Shown piece after piece: positions 35,290 to 45,812 of a stretch of DNA of 64,000 nucleotides. The notes below the pieces were generated by a model. It saw only the letters and a program-made list of their open reading frames with translations. It was not told where the DNA came from and did no database searches. The stretch's first letter is position 1, and every line of letters begins with the position of its first letter. The stretch comes from Chryseobacterium caseinilyticum (GTDB taxonomy: Bacteria; Bacteroidota; Bacteroidia; Flavobacteriales; Weeksellaceae): positions 147,008-211,007 of the forward strand of contig NZ_JACYFS010000007.1 in the NCBI RefSeq assembly GCF_014837145.1, read 5' to 3'. The translations under genes and the position numbers were made by a program.

Positions 35290-36549
35290 TTATTTTTCAA
35301 ATTCCAAACTCGCCAAAATAAATGGTCCCGTTCCTTTTCCGTCATTCGAACGGATCTCTTCATTCACGTAATATTCGTAAGAACCGTCTCTGTAAGGTTT
35401 TCCTCCCAGACCGGCAACGGCACAACATTTATTTAAATTTACAACGCCATTTTCATCCACTGTAATCAGATTTTTGATGATTCCGTCGTAGCCTTTTTTA
35501 GCGGCAGCTTTGTATGATTTTGGCAGGTAACCTTTGTTCACAGATTTAATCATGGTGTAGACAAACATCGCTGAAGCAGTCGCTTCTTCATAATTTTTGT
35601 TCGCCAATGGCTTATCTAAAACCTGATACCAAAGCCCTGATTTTTTATCCTGATATTTGATAACCGCGTCAGAATAAGATTTAATGTAAGATATAATTCT
35701 CGCTCTTCCCGGGTGATCTTTAGGTAAATAATCCAAAACGTCTACCATTGCCATTCCGTACCAACCCATCGCTCTTCCCCAGAAATTTGGCGAAAGTCCG
35801 GTTTGTTTGTCTGCCCATGCCTGTTCTTTGCTCTCATCCCAGGCGTGATACAGCAATCCTGTTTTTTTGTCTAAAAGATTTTTCTGAACAGAATCGAACT
35901 GCATTACGATATCGTCATATGCTTTTGCTGCATCTGCACCTTTTGTGAAATCTTTCGTATAATGCGTGTAGAAAGGCATTCCCATGTACAAACCATCTAA
36001 CCAAACCTGATAAGGATAGATTTTTTTGTGCCAGAAAGAACCTTCATTTGTTCTTGGCTGTCCGTCGATTTGTAAACGAAGCGTTTGAAGTGCCTTCAGG
36101 TATTTGTCTTTTTTCTCTTTTTCGTAAAGATAAAGCAATACGTTTCCACTGTTCAGCATGTCGATGTTGTACTTTTCAAGATCGTAAGTAGCGATTGTAC
36201 CGTCGTCCTTGATCAAAGTTTCGCCGAAACCGCTGATGTAGTCGTAGTATTCTTTTTTACCTGTTTTGATGTAAAGCTGCTCAGCTCCATCCAACACAAT
36301 TGCTGATGGATACGTCCATTTCGGGCTTTTGCTGAAATCGAGCATCCAAGCTTCAGGGAAACGCTGCATTTCAGAAAGCATCATTCTTTCAGACCATTTC
36401 AGGTTTGTAGGAACTACTTTTCCTGATTTTGCAGTTTGGGTTGTCGCTTTAGCAGCCGTAGCCGTTTTTGTCTGTGCACAGGCAAGGAACATTCCCGAAC
36501 CTAAAACCGCAACAGCGTATATTTTTAATTTTTGATTAATAAAACTCAT
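35290..36549 (-). CDS. Unsaturated rhamnogalacturonyl hydrolase, GH105
   Basis: 419 residues; lipobox in AVLGSGMFLACAQ. (alpha/alpha)6 barrel of the YteR/YesR family: YQVWLDGLYMGMPFYTHYTK holds the catalytic Asp; WGRAMGWYGMAMVDVLDYLP and KSGLWYQVLDKP line the site; ATASAMFVYTMIKSVNKGYL follows. It releases unsaturated galacturonate from unsaturated RG or homogalacturonan oligomers made by the PL1/PL10 lyases, feeding KdgF and KduI. As a lipoprotein it may act in the periplasm. Twelve bp downstream of DUF4861 copy 2; last gene of the susC-led run. Confidence 0.92.
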   Translation of the reverse strand: MSFINQKLKIYAVAVLGSGMFLACAQTKTATAAKATTQTAKSGKVVPTNLKWSERMMLSEMQRFPEAWMLDFSKSPKWTYPSAIVLDGAEQLYIKTGKKEYYDYISGFGETLIKDDGTIATYDLEKYNIDMLNSGNVLLYLYEKEKKDKYLKALQTLRLQIDGQPRTNEGSFWHKKIYPYQVWLDGLYMGMPFYTHYTKDFTKGADAAKAYDDIVMQFDSVQKNLLDKKTGLLYHAWDESKEQAWADKQTGLSPNFWGRAMGWYGMAMVDVLDYLPKDHPGRARIISYIKSYSDAVIKYQDKKSGLWYQVLDKPLANKNYEEATASAMFVYTMIKSVNKGYLPKSYKAAAKKGYDGIIKNLITVDENGVVNLNKCCAVAGLGGKPYRDGSYEYYVNEEIRSNDGKGTGPFILASLEFEK

Positions 36550-36561
36550 TGTAAGTCAATT

Positions 36562-37572
36562 TTAAAGTTGATTGTTATTATCTAAAATTTCTAATTTTTT
36601 ATCTAAATCTCTGTAGAATTCTTCTTCCGTTTTTACTCCGTTTGGTTCCTGAGACCACGCACCCATAAAGTAATACGAAACATTTTTGGTCTTTTTGAAA
36701 ACCACCACGTGAGTCGATTTGGTTTTCACTATTTTATCCAAATTTCCGATAGGGTAGAAGATCACCATTCCCAGATTATCTTCTTTTTTAGCCAAAGTCT
36801 GCGTTCCGTATGTTGCAATGTAGCCCCATTTTTTATTTTTACTGACCGCCTCTTTCATGGGAATATCTTTAAAAGCGACAATTCCGGTACATAACCCTGA
36901 AATAGTTTCATTTAAATTTAAATCAACTTTCACAAAACGGTCTCTGTTGAAAATTGTCAGCTTCGACTGAAGGTCAACTGCCTTTCCCCACGTTTTCCAG
37001 CCTTTGTAATCGATGGTTGCGAAAGATTTATCACTTTCATTAACAACTTTTGCAGTGGTGGTTTTTACGGTTTTAAAAGTTTCTACAAAATCATTCTGAT
37101 CATCATATCTACCATAAGAACCGACTCCGATGGTACGGCCTGATTTCAAAATATCCTGTCCCCAAGATGCGTCGTGATGATAGGTTTCAAAGCCATCCTG
37201 TCCGACATCCGGCAACACCAGAGTATTCACTTTTTTTCCGAAAATATCTGTGGCATTTCTCCAGTCAAGGTATAATCTGTAACCGATCTGATTGTTTTCC
37301 AAACCGATTCCTTCGTATCTGATGTAGTAAGAATGGTCGGTATGTTCTGCTGGAAGCTGTAATTCATTGATGTTTTTGAAAGTTCCGCCGATGTACTCAT
37401 TGCCCTGCCACTTTCCGCCGTCTTTTATTGATAATTCTGCGTAGGAAAAAGGAGCTTTAGGGCTTTTGCGGATTTTCTCAATCACATTTTTCTGCGCGAA
37501 AGATGAACCGCCAGCGAAGACAGCTCCCGCAAGAAGTATTTTGAATAAGTTTAATTTTATCTGTACTGACAT
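36562..37572 (-). CDS. DUF4861 family secreted protein (copy 2)
   Basis: 336 residues, signal peptide ending GGSSFAQ. Core motifs shared with the family: SYYIRYEGIGLENNQIGYRL, YLDWRNATDIFGKKVNT, HHDASWGQDILKSGRTIGVG, and IATYGTQ. It lacks the extra N-terminal beta domain of the copy at 17851, so the two are paralogues of different architecture. Role unknown; co-location with GH105 and PL1 supports action on pectin. Gap to PL1 gene 43 bp. Confidence 0.75.
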   Translation of the reverse strand: MSVQIKLNLFKILLAGAVFAGGSSFAQKNVIEKIRKSPKAPFSYAELSIKDGGKWQGNEYIGGTFKNINELQLPAEHTDHSYYIRYEGIGLENNQIGYRLYLDWRNATDIFGKKVNTLVLPDVGQDGFETYHHDASWGQDILKSGRTIGVGSYGRYDDQNDFVETFKTVKTTTAKVVNESDKSFATIDYKGWKTWGKAVDLQSKLTIFNRDRFVKVDLNLNETISGLCTGIVAFKDIPMKEAVSKNKKWGYIATYGTQTLAKKEDNLGMVIFYPIGNLDKIVKTKSTHVVVFKKTKNVSYYFMGAWSQEPNGVKTEEEFYRDLDKKLEILDNNNQL

Positions 37573-37615
37573 TATTTTTTATTTTAGATAACCTTAAAGT
37601 CTGAAAGTTCAGTGA

Positions 37616-39064
37616 CTACCGTTGATTTTCGGTTATTTTTTTCACAAGGTCATTCATATACACCTCGATATTATCATAGTTTTGATCTAAATCTTTTCTG
37701 TTGGCATTGGCCGTTTTCGGATCAAGATTATTTTTGATTTCCCACTCATCGGGCATTCCGTCGTTGTCTGAATCAAGAGGGATTTTTCCCATCTTTAGTT
37801 TAGGAAATCCACCAACATCTTCCTGAGAATCGATGATTCCGTTGTCACTTCCAAGCGAACCTTTGTGAGAGAACGTTCCTTTTTTTACATGTTCCAAAAC
37901 ACGTAAATCTACAGCATCTCTCACCAAACTTGCGCCCCCAATTTTTAATATTTTTTCGTAAGCCTCTTTCGGAGAATCAGTTTTTACGTTATTCTGAATA
38001 TCGTGTGGCTGATTTATTTTAATGGAGTTTTTATCAGCATCGGTTAATTTGTAAGCAGGTTTCATTTGATTGAAAACGCCTAAATTCCAATTGTCTGCGG
38101 TAACTTCCGGACTTCCCTCCACAACATTTCCGCTGATGTAATATTTCCCCCAGATATTGTAAACCTCAGTTCCTTCTTTTTCATTTTTATCAATTGCTAC
38201 AATTCTCTTGTTGGTCATGGTCGCAGGACCCGGTTTGTAGTAATTGTTGACCATATTTACATTCATTCCTTCACCTCCGTAGACATTATTGTGTCCCCAG
38301 TTGTAAATGACATTATTTCTGAAATCGGTCAGATCGGTCAGGGCAAATTTACTTCCCGCATATTCTCCCAGTCTCGGATTTCTGCTGTCGTGGTTTGCAT
38401 AAATATTATGATGAAAAGATGCGAATTTTCCACCGGCAATCCCGCCATAGCCGTGAGCACCTTTCTGGTGAGCCGAATTTCTAAGGCTTTCTGTAATTAC
38501 ACACCACTGAAGCGTCGTATTTTCGTTAACATAAATTGAAACCGCCTCGTCTGTAGACCAGCTCATCGAACAGTGATCGACGATTAAATTTTTTATAAAT
38601 CTTGCGCCTAAAGCATCACCTTCATACTTTTTCTTATCACCCATTCTGAAACGCATGTAGCGGATAATCACATTGTCTGCTGCCACAAAAGTTTCGTAGT
38701 TGGCAACGGTAATTCCGTCTCCGGGTGCGGTTTGTCCGGCAATCGTAACGTCGCCTTCTTTTATTCTTAACGGAGATTCAAGGAAAATCGTTCCGGCAGT
38801 TTTGAAAACAATATATCTCGGACCTTTTTGTTCTAAAGCGTGTCTTAACGTACCTTCCGAACCGTCATCTGTCAGTTTAGTAATGAATAAAACCTTTCCA
38901 CCACGTCCGCCGGTTGTAAATTTTCCAAAACCTTCAGCACCGGGGAAACTGATCAGCTTTCCTGAAACCACTGTTTCGGAATTGGCTGACGTTTTTACCT
39001 GACTGGTACAGCTTTGTAATGATAAAATTCCCAAAAGGAAGAGTGAAGAAAAAGCGTATTTCAT
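37616..39064 (-). CDS. Pectate lyase, PL1, lipoprotein
   Basis: 482 residues from ATG 39064 with a lipobox in SLFLLGILSLQSC; an upstream in-frame start at 39139 would overlap the pectinesterase gene by 59 bp and is rejected. The mature protein begins SFPGAEGFGKFTTGGRGGKV, then VIIRYMRFRMGD, VDHCSMSWSTDEAVS (Asp cluster for calcium) and ANHDSRNPRLGE (catalytic Arg). The C-terminal tail has a calcium-binding stretch, PLDSDNDGMPDEWE. Beta-elimination of polygalacturonate at the surface. Sixteen bp after the pectinesterase stop, so co-expressed with it. Confidence 0.92.
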   Translation of the reverse strand: MKYAFSSLFLLGILSLQSCTSQVKTSANSETVVSGKLISFPGAEGFGKFTTGGRGGKVLFITKLTDDGSEGTLRHALEQKGPRYIVFKTAGTIFLESPLRIKEGDVTIAGQTAPGDGITVANYETFVAADNVIIRYMRFRMGDKKKYEGDALGARFIKNLIVDHCSMSWSTDEAVSIYVNENTTLQWCVITESLRNSAHQKGAHGYGGIAGGKFASFHHNIYANHDSRNPRLGEYAGSKFALTDLTDFRNNVIYNWGHNNVYGGEGMNVNMVNNYYKPGPATMTNKRIVAIDKNEKEGTEVYNIWGKYYISGNVVEGSPEVTADNWNLGVFNQMKPAYKLTDADKNSIKINQPHDIQNNVKTDSPKEAYEKILKIGGASLVRDAVDLRVLEHVKKGTFSHKGSLGSDNGIIDSQEDVGGFPKLKMGKIPLDSDNDGMPDEWEIKNNLDPKTANANRKDLDQNYDNIEVYMNDLVKKITENQR

Positions 39065-39080
39065 TGCAAACTTTTTGAGA

Positions 39081-40097
39081 TTACTGAGCGGCTTTTTTGT
39101 AGTTCCAGTTGTCTTTTCCGGAAAGAATATTTTTCGCAATATATTTTTTACTTTGTTCTTTTGTCAGTTGGTGTGACCATGAAACGCGTTTCTCGGCATT
39201 AGCTCCTGAACCTTTGGAATTGTATTCTGCGTAGAAAGTAGTTTTCTCTGCATCTGGTTTTGACCAGTTATGCCAACCTTCCGGCTTTATTGTGGAATCG
39301 ATTGCACAATTTACATAAACAGTTTTTGCAAATGGTCTCCAGGGACGACCCAAATATACAGAATTTGCGTCCGCATCGCCTGTTAAATTACAGTTAATAA
39401 ATACATACCCAAACTCATTTCCTTCAATTGTAGAAGCTGCGGTAACGTAGGATGCATTCTTTTTAGAGTAAATGGTACAGTTTTCAAAAACGGCAGTTCC
39501 GGCTCCGAAAATATAGTCGGTCGTTCCTTCGATGTAGCAGTTTTTAAAATAGTTTCTGGAAACTTTTGTTTTATCCGGATTATCCTGAGCACCTTTGGTA
39601 TAAAGTGTATCCTGAAATCCTAAGAATTTGCAGTTTTCAAAAGCAATACGGTCGCCTGTTGTTAAAACGGCAACGGCTTGTCCAACTGATCCTGCATCGT
39701 TTTGAAACGTAATCTTTTTAGCTGAAAAATCATCAGAGAAAATAAAAATGCTTGATGAACCTGTAGTTCCAATGTTTTTACCTTCAGCATTCTGTTTTGA
39801 TGCGTGATCGCCGTAAACTAAAATGGTATTTTCTGCATTTTCTCCAATCAGAGTGATTGGACTTTTTGCAGGATCTACTGTGATTTTTTCTCTATAAGTT
39901 CCGGGTCTAATGATAATTTTTGTCTTGTTCTTTGTATTATTTTCAACAGAATTTACCGCTTCCTGAATGGATTTGAAATCTCCTTTTCCGTCTTTCGAAA
40001 CTATGATTGTTCTGTCGGAAGTTTTGAAAGAAAAAACACTTAGAAGAATTACAAATGCTGAAATTGCTGTGAGAAAATTTTTGAAAGTTTTTGACAT
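39081..40097 (-). CDS. Pectinesterase, CE8 (copy 2)
   Basis: 338 residues. N-terminal signal peptide FLTAISAFVILLSVFSF with no Lys-rich lipobox. CE8 motifs: GQAVAVLTTGD, GFQDTLYTKGAQD, GTTDYIFGAGTAV, SVYLGRPWRPFAKTVY and PEGWHNWSKPDA. It demethylates homogalacturonan ahead of the PL1 lyase encoded next. It differs from copy 1 by an insert before the second motif (KGAQDNPDKTKVSRNY). Part of the susC-susD-led operon. Confidence 0.92.
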   Translation of the reverse strand: MSKTFKNFLTAISAFVILLSVFSFKTSDRTIIVSKDGKGDFKSIQEAVNSVENNTKNKTKIIIRPGTYREKITVDPAKSPITLIGENAENTILVYGDHASKQNAEGKNIGTTGSSSIFIFSDDFSAKKITFQNDAGSVGQAVAVLTTGDRIAFENCKFLGFQDTLYTKGAQDNPDKTKVSRNYFKNCYIEGTTDYIFGAGTAVFENCTIYSKKNASYVTAASTIEGNEFGYVFINCNLTGDADANSVYLGRPWRPFAKTVYVNCAIDSTIKPEGWHNWSKPDAEKTTFYAEYNSKGSGANAEKRVSWSHQLTKEQSKKYIAKNILSGKDNWNYKKAAQ

Positions 40098-40185
40098 AAA
40101 ATTTTTCTTTAGGAAAAATACAGACTTGCTCCCGTGAAGGAGAAAGTCTGTATTAAAATCAATTTAATATGAATGTGTATTTTTA

Positions 40186-42012
40186 CTAGTAGCCATAATC
40201 CTGAGTAAGATTGTAGTTATTCTGAATGTATTCAAAATAAATAGGCAATAATTCTCTTTTGTTAACCTGGAAATACTGTGCATATCCTGAAGCTGGATTA
40301 TCTACATAGGTAGCAGTAATTCCTGATCTCCATGCAATAGATTTGTAACCTGCAGGAGTAGTGGCAGACTGGTTTGGAAGGTAAAATACCGCACTTTTAT
40401 CTGTTCCTGTAGTATACACATCGATTGCAGCGATGTTCTGCTGAGCTGTTTTAGTAGGATCGTAAACAGAATTTTTATAATAAATATTCAAAGGTACGTT
40501 GGCATACGCTCCTGTGCCGTTGATAAATGCTGTAAGTTTCGCTTTTGTTTCAGCAATTTTAGTTGCTAATAAATTCCAACGGATCAAATCGTATTTTCTG
40601 ATTCCTTCTGAACCTAATTCTAATAATCTTTCCTGTACAACAGCATTGAAGAATCCTACTTTATCAGAAGGAATTGCACCTACCTGACCAAGATTTCCTG
40701 CATAGGCTCTGTTTCTTACTGCTAATAAAGCATTTTTTGCTTCCTGAGAAGGAGCTCCGTTGATTTCGTTATCTGCTTCAGCAAACATCAACATTACATC
40801 TGAAAGACGGAGTAAAGGCCAGTCAACAGCTAACGTCTGAGAAGGACCTGTAATACTTGTCCATGATTTTCTGTATTTAGAATCTGTCCATGCATTGGAA
40901 GCAGCCAATTCCGCTTGATTTGCAGCGTTAATGGTAAAGATTCCAACATTCATGTCTCTTCTTAAGTCAAATTTTGAAAACTCGTAGAAATAAGTTGGAA
41001 GTGCATTAATACCTCCACCACCTTTCCATACAGAATTATCGTGATGCTTTAAGCCATTGTAATATCCGATTTTAGAGTCTGTTCTTACACCACCTCCAAA
41101 TGCTCCTACTGCGAAAATAACTTCATTGGTTGTATCCTGAGCGTTAGTATGTAACGCTCTGAAAACATTTTCATAGCTAGGGTTAAGACTATGCTCGCCA
41201 GAATGATTCATGATGTCTTTACATTCAGTTAAAGCAATCTGATAATATTTTTGAGGGTTTGACCCCTGAGCCATAATCTGCGGGTTTCTTCTAAGAGAAT
41301 ATCCTGCTCTTGCCAAAGCAATTCTTGCTCTTAAACCTTTTACAAATCCTTTAGAAATTCTGTTACTCGTTGTACCACCTTCAGACCTCCATGGAACTAA
41401 TGTTGCTGCTTTTTCAAGATCGTTAATCATTTGATCATAAATGATATCGCGGTCTGTCTTTGGCTGGTTCTGTTCAGGTAATTCAGATGCAGGTACTAAA
41501 TAAAATGGAACGTCGCCCCAGTTTCTGATTAATTCGTAATAATACTGAGCTCTAAGCGTTAGTGCCTCACCCAGGTATCTGTTCATTAGAGCTTTTTCCT
41601 GTGCACTTCCTGTCTGCATAACAGGAGATAGCGGAATGTTTTTCAGAACAAGATTAGCACGCTCAATTCCTGTATATAATTTCCCAAACGGATTGTTGAG
41701 TTCTGTATTGGTTGCACAAGCTCCGAAAGTTGCAACACCTCTTCTGTCGTTACAGTTGTAGTTTCCTGAGGTTCTGAAGTCGTCTCCAGACTGAGGAAGA
41801 ATGAGAGATAATCTCTGTCCGTACCCATCATCACCACCTAATTGAGCATAAACACCAATTAATGCTGAAAAAGTATCGTCTGTACTGTCAAACTGTTGCG
41901 CTTCAGAAATACTTGAAAGGTTTTCCGGATCAAGGAAATCGTTACAGGAATTAGTAAAGAAAAGTGCTCCAACGAAGCAACTTGCAAATAATATTGATTT
42001 TGTTTTTTTCAT
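40186..42012 (-). CDS. susD: SusD/RagB-family substrate-binding lipoprotein
   Basis: 608 residues with lipobox in ALFFTNSC. The start of the mature protein, NDFLDPENLSSISEAQQF, is the usual SusD N-terminus. TPR-like helices and the typical motif EALTLRAQYYYELIRNWGDVP (SusD signature), LALARAGYSLR, and near the C-terminus LDERLLELGSEG-like NAVVQERLLELGSEGIRKYDL. It binds pectic oligosaccharides on the cell surface and passes them to the SusC channel encoded 11 bp upstream. Confidence 0.95.
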   Translation of the reverse strand: MKKTKSILFASCFVGALFFTNSCNDFLDPENLSSISEAQQFDSTDDTFSALIGVYAQLGGDDGYGQRLSLILPQSGDDFRTSGNYNCNDRRGVATFGACATNTELNNPFGKLYTGIERANLVLKNIPLSPVMQTGSAQEKALMNRYLGEALTLRAQYYYELIRNWGDVPFYLVPASELPEQNQPKTDRDIIYDQMINDLEKAATLVPWRSEGGTTSNRISKGFVKGLRARIALARAGYSLRRNPQIMAQGSNPQKYYQIALTECKDIMNHSGEHSLNPSYENVFRALHTNAQDTTNEVIFAVGAFGGGVRTDSKIGYYNGLKHHDNSVWKGGGGINALPTYFYEFSKFDLRRDMNVGIFTINAANQAELAASNAWTDSKYRKSWTSITGPSQTLAVDWPLLRLSDVMLMFAEADNEINGAPSQEAKNALLAVRNRAYAGNLGQVGAIPSDKVGFFNAVVQERLLELGSEGIRKYDLIRWNLLATKIAETKAKLTAFINGTGAYANVPLNIYYKNSVYDPTKTAQQNIAAIDVYTTGTDKSAVFYLPNQSATTPAGYKSIAWRSGITATYVDNPASGYAQYFQVNKRELLPIYFEYIQNNYNLTQDYGY

Positions 42013-42023
42013 GATAATAAATT

Positions 42024-45000
42024 TTAGAAAGTGATATCTACACCTGTTACGAAGAATCTGCTGCGTGGGTAAGCTGAATAATCAACTCCCGGAGTCAGAG
42101 GATTTCTTCTTGTACTTGCTTCAGGATCGTATCCAGAGTATTTCGTAAGAACGAAAACGTTGTTTACTGTTGCATACAGTCTGAAGTTTTTAACACCTAC
42201 CGCCTCAAGGGAACCTTTAGGTAATGTGAAACCTAAAGTTACGTTATTTAATCTTAAGAAAGATCCGTCTTCGATTCCGTAAGAATGTAAGATGTACTGG
42301 CCACTTGGAGGTGTCCACATTGTTGTGTTAGCGTTTAATGCTGCCAAAGCAGTAGGATCATTCACTTTCACACCATTGTTGTCAAACCATCTCCATCTGT
42401 CTGCCACTTCTGCAGCCATGTTGTTGTCTCTGTAAAGATATTGAGTTGTATTTTCTATTTTATTGGCATTGTACACTTTGTTTCCTACAGAGAAGTTGAA
42501 GAATAAACTCATATCAAAGTTTTTGTATCTGAAAGTTTGGTTAAAACCTCCAAAAAACTTCGGCTGGGCGCTTCCTAATTCCTGTCTGTCTGCATCAGTA
42601 ATCTGTCCGTCGCCATTTAAATCTTTTAATTTAAGATCTCCAGGCTGCACAGCTCTTGCTCCCAAAGCGATTGCACTTGTACTTGGTACACCTGCTTTCA
42701 ATGTATAAACCTGAGTTGCGGCATTGTAATCAAAATCGCTCACTTCGTATCTTCCTTCAGTTACATATCCGTAATATGTTCCTACAGCGCTTCCCACTTT
42801 TGCGATAAAGTCAAATCCGCCGATACCTCCAGATTGAACAAGATAATAATCCTGGCCTGGACGTACACCGCTTCCTAAACTTAAAATTTTATTTTTGTTT
42901 GCAGAAAGGTTGATGTCTGTTTTCCACGTGAAATCTTCTTTGTTAACGATAGCTCCACCCAAAGTAAATTCTAAACCTTTATTTTGAGTTTTACCGGAAT
43001 TCTGGAACTGGTTAGCATATCCTGGGAAAGGAACTTTAGCCAAAACCAACAGATCTTTTGTGTCGGTAATATATCCGTCTACACTACCATATAATCTGCC
43101 GTTGAAAAATCCGAAGTCAATACCCGCGTTTTTAGATACCGTAGCTTCCCATTTCACATTAGGGTTTGCCTGTGTAGTAGAGATTCCGGCTCCCGGAGTT
43201 ACAGAAGTTCCGAAAACATATCCGTTGTTTGCACCGATGTTGTAGAAATTAGCCCAGAGGTAAGATGTAATTCTGTTGTTACCCGAAAGACCGTAACCAA
43301 CACGAAGTTTCAATTCTTCAAGCCATGAAACATCTTTTAAGAATTTCTCTTCGTTAACTTTCCAGGCCAATGAAGCTGCCGGGAAATATCCCCACTGATT
43401 TCCTTTCATGAAAACGTTAGATCCATCAGCTCTTACAGACGCGGTAAGAATATATTTATTATCAAAAATATAGTTTACACGTCCGAAAAATGAAGCTAAA
43501 CGATCAGGAGGCAAAGCTGCTGTTCTTGCCGCATCCTGTATTAAACCTGCCGGTGGTGTTGCTGCAGCAATGTTAGAAAATGCTTCTTGCGGAAGAATAG
43601 ACTTTGGAAACCATTTTACATACGTGTTACTAGATTCTCCGTCAGTCTGAATTATTTCCTGACCCAGCAAAACATCCAGTTTATGTCTTCCAAATTTTTT
43701 GGTGTAATTTAAGGTATTGGTATTGGTAATTCTTCTCGATTGGGATCTGTCTAACTGTACAATCGGCATATCAGCATTAGCTCTTGCCTGTGATGTAACT
43801 ACACCCCAAAACTGATTGGTGATAATATCTCTCTGTACATAACCAATAACACTTCGGAACGTGAAGTCTTTTGAAATGTTCCAGTTGATGTAACCGTTTA
43901 ATAATAAGTCATTTGAGCGGTTAGTTCTAACTTCGTTCTGATTTAGGATTAAAGGATTAACCAAGTTGGTATTGGTTGCGTAATCTGGGTCAAAATCATC
44001 AACAGGAATATTAGATCCTCCTTCGAAAGGCTGGTATCTAACGGCATTTCTTAATCTGTTATTACTTTGAGAACCTGTGCTTGAAGTACCTACACCATCT
44101 ATTAAAGATCTGCTGTATCTTGCATTAAAACCAAACTTTAATTTCTTGCTGATATCATAATCGTACTTAAAGTTAACCATACTTCTCTTGAATCCAGAGC
44201 TGAGCATGATCCCGTCTTCGTCCACATGATTTAATGTTAAGGCAAAAGCCGATTTTTCTGAACCACCATTTACCGTAAGGTTATGTGTAAAGTTAAAAGC
44301 TTCGCGACCGAATAATTCATCCTGCCAATCTCTTCTCTTAACGTTGCTGTATTTATTATACAGCTCATTATAAGTTCCATATCTGGTTGCAAAAGCCAAA
44401 ACATCAGCTGCCACACCATTTTTGTTGTACAATTCGTACTGATACATTACAAATTCATAAGGATCAAGAACATCTAATGTGTTCATGATTTTTCTCACAC
44501 CTGTAAATCCGTTGTAATTAATTGAGGTTGTAGCTCTTTTTTTACCACTTTTCGTAGTAATCAAAACTACACCATTTGCTCCTCTTGATCCGTAGATTGA
44601 TGTAGATGAGGCATCTTTCAGAACTTCGATTGATTCAATTTCTTTCGGAGTCAAAAGAGACATTGCATTATCCATCTGCACACCGTCTACAATGTAAAGC
44701 GGTGCATTACTTCCTGTAATAGAAGTTCCACCTCTTACTTTGATATCCACTTCTGCACCCGGGGAGCCTTCACTCGCCTGCACCTGAACCCCTGCCAGTC
44801 TACCCTGAATTGCTTCTGCAGCACTGTTTACAGGCATATCTTTCAGAGCTTCAGCTTTTACAGATGATACAGCGTTGGTAACATCTTTTTTAGAGACTTT
44901 GGAATAACCTACCAAAACTACTTCGTCGATAGTTTTCTCCTTATCTTTTTCCTGCGCCATAGCAAGCATAGGCAAAAGAAAAGCGGAAAGATATAACCAC

Positions 45001-45026
45001 TTTATCTGTTGAACTTTTTTATTCAT
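42024..45026 (-). CDS. susC: SusC/RagA TonB-dependent outer-membrane transporter
   Basis: 1000 residues; signal peptide ending FLLPMLAMAQ. TonB box region EKTIDEVVLVGYSKVSKKDV, then plug motif VQASEGSPGAEVDIKVRGG, SSTSIYGSRGANGVVLITT, then a 22-strand barrel ending FFVTGVDITF. The N-terminal carboxypeptidase-regulatory-like domain common in SusC proteins is absent: the TonB box follows directly on the signal peptide. It imports pectic oligosaccharides with the SusD partner. The first gene of a run 45026 to 35290. A LacI-type palindrome lies 115 bp upstream. Confidence 0.95.
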   Translation of the reverse strand: MNKKVQQIKWLYLSAFLLPMLAMAQEKDKEKTIDEVVLVGYSKVSKKDVTNAVSSVKAEALKDMPVNSAAEAIQGRLAGVQVQASEGSPGAEVDIKVRGGTSITGSNAPLYIVDGVQMDNAMSLLTPKEIESIEVLKDASSTSIYGSRGANGVVLITTKSGKKRATTSINYNGFTGVRKIMNTLDVLDPYEFVMYQYELYNKNGVAADVLAFATRYGTYNELYNKYSNVKRRDWQDELFGREAFNFTHNLTVNGGSEKSAFALTLNHVDEDGIMLSSGFKRSMVNFKYDYDISKKLKFGFNARYSRSLIDGVGTSSTGSQSNNRLRNAVRYQPFEGGSNIPVDDFDPDYATNTNLVNPLILNQNEVRTNRSNDLLLNGYINWNISKDFTFRSVIGYVQRDIITNQFWGVVTSQARANADMPIVQLDRSQSRRITNTNTLNYTKKFGRHKLDVLLGQEIIQTDGESSNTYVKWFPKSILPQEAFSNIAAATPPAGLIQDAARTAALPPDRLASFFGRVNYIFDNKYILTASVRADGSNVFMKGNQWGYFPAASLAWKVNEEKFLKDVSWLEELKLRVGYGLSGNNRITSYLWANFYNIGANNGYVFGTSVTPGAGISTTQANPNVKWEATVSKNAGIDFGFFNGRLYGSVDGYITDTKDLLVLAKVPFPGYANQFQNSGKTQNKGLEFTLGGAIVNKEDFTWKTDINLSANKNKILSLGSGVRPGQDYYLVQSGGIGGFDFIAKVGSAVGTYYGYVTEGRYEVSDFDYNAATQVYTLKAGVPSTSAIALGARAVQPGDLKLKDLNGDGQITDADRQELGSAQPKFFGGFNQTFRYKNFDMSLFFNFSVGNKVYNANKIENTTQYLYRDNNMAAEVADRWRWFDNNGVKVNDPTALAALNANTTMWTPPSGQYILHSYGIEDGSFLRLNNVTLGFTLPKGSLEAVGVKNFRLYATVNNVFVLTKYSGYDPEASTRRNPLTPGVDYSAYPRSRFFVTGVDITF

Positions 45027-45140
45027 TATATATCCTTAAATTTTAATTACTGTATTCTTCTGTTGTCGTTTTTTTAAGAAAAAAGCAAGTACTAATATCG
45101 TTCAGTGGTAAATTTTCTATATAAAAATTACGTTCTCCGG

Positions 45141-45160
45141 TGTGCAATCGATTGCGTAAC
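45141..45160. promoter_or_regulatory. LacI-type operator near susC
   Basis: TGTGCAATCGATTGCGTAAC contains the near-palindrome TGCAATCGATTGCG centred on CG of ATCGAT, the shape of LacI-family operators. It is 115-134 bp upstream of susC. Confidence 0.6.
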
Positions 45161-45812
45161 TTTTTTTGGACATAGAAATTCCTGGCTCCTAAACTAATAT
45201 TATTTTCCAATACGCAAAAGAAATTGATAAAATTAATTGTTAATTTAATTGTTTAATTACTTAACTGATACAGAACAATTGTTAGGTTTTTATATTTAAA
45301 ATACTAATTTTCAGTTGTTTATATGGTGGTTTAATTTTGACAAATAGTGGATAACTTTTTTAAAAATTTTATGTGTTTAACTAAAATTTAGGTGGTTTTT
45401 ATGGTAATTTAACTACATTTTTCAGCTATCAAAATTCCCCAAATGTGTACGCAACATTAAATATTTGTCAATTTAAGATGATTTTTGTCACGTTTTTGCT
45501 TGAAGTTTCGATATGAATTTAGCAGATAAAACGTGCCAATCAATTACAGCAGGGTTCTCATAAAAAACATGCGATTTGTCATGTTGTTTTTGGACGAGTT
45601 TTGGCACGATATTATCTCATTCTGGAGATTGCAATCCTTTTCCGGTAAAATTATTCTTTCTAAAAGTTTCTTTTTTAGCTAAATTCAAAATAATTAGACA
45701 TTATAATGTATTGATTATAAATAAATTACGAATTAATATGAATTTTTTGTTACGCAATTAAAATTTAATTTTATATTTAACACCAAGTATTTCTATCGGC
45801 AAAATGTGTAGT

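Noticed and set aside
45576..45761. Small gene in the susC-kduI gap
   Set aside because: 61 codons without motif or promoter in an AT-rich control region.
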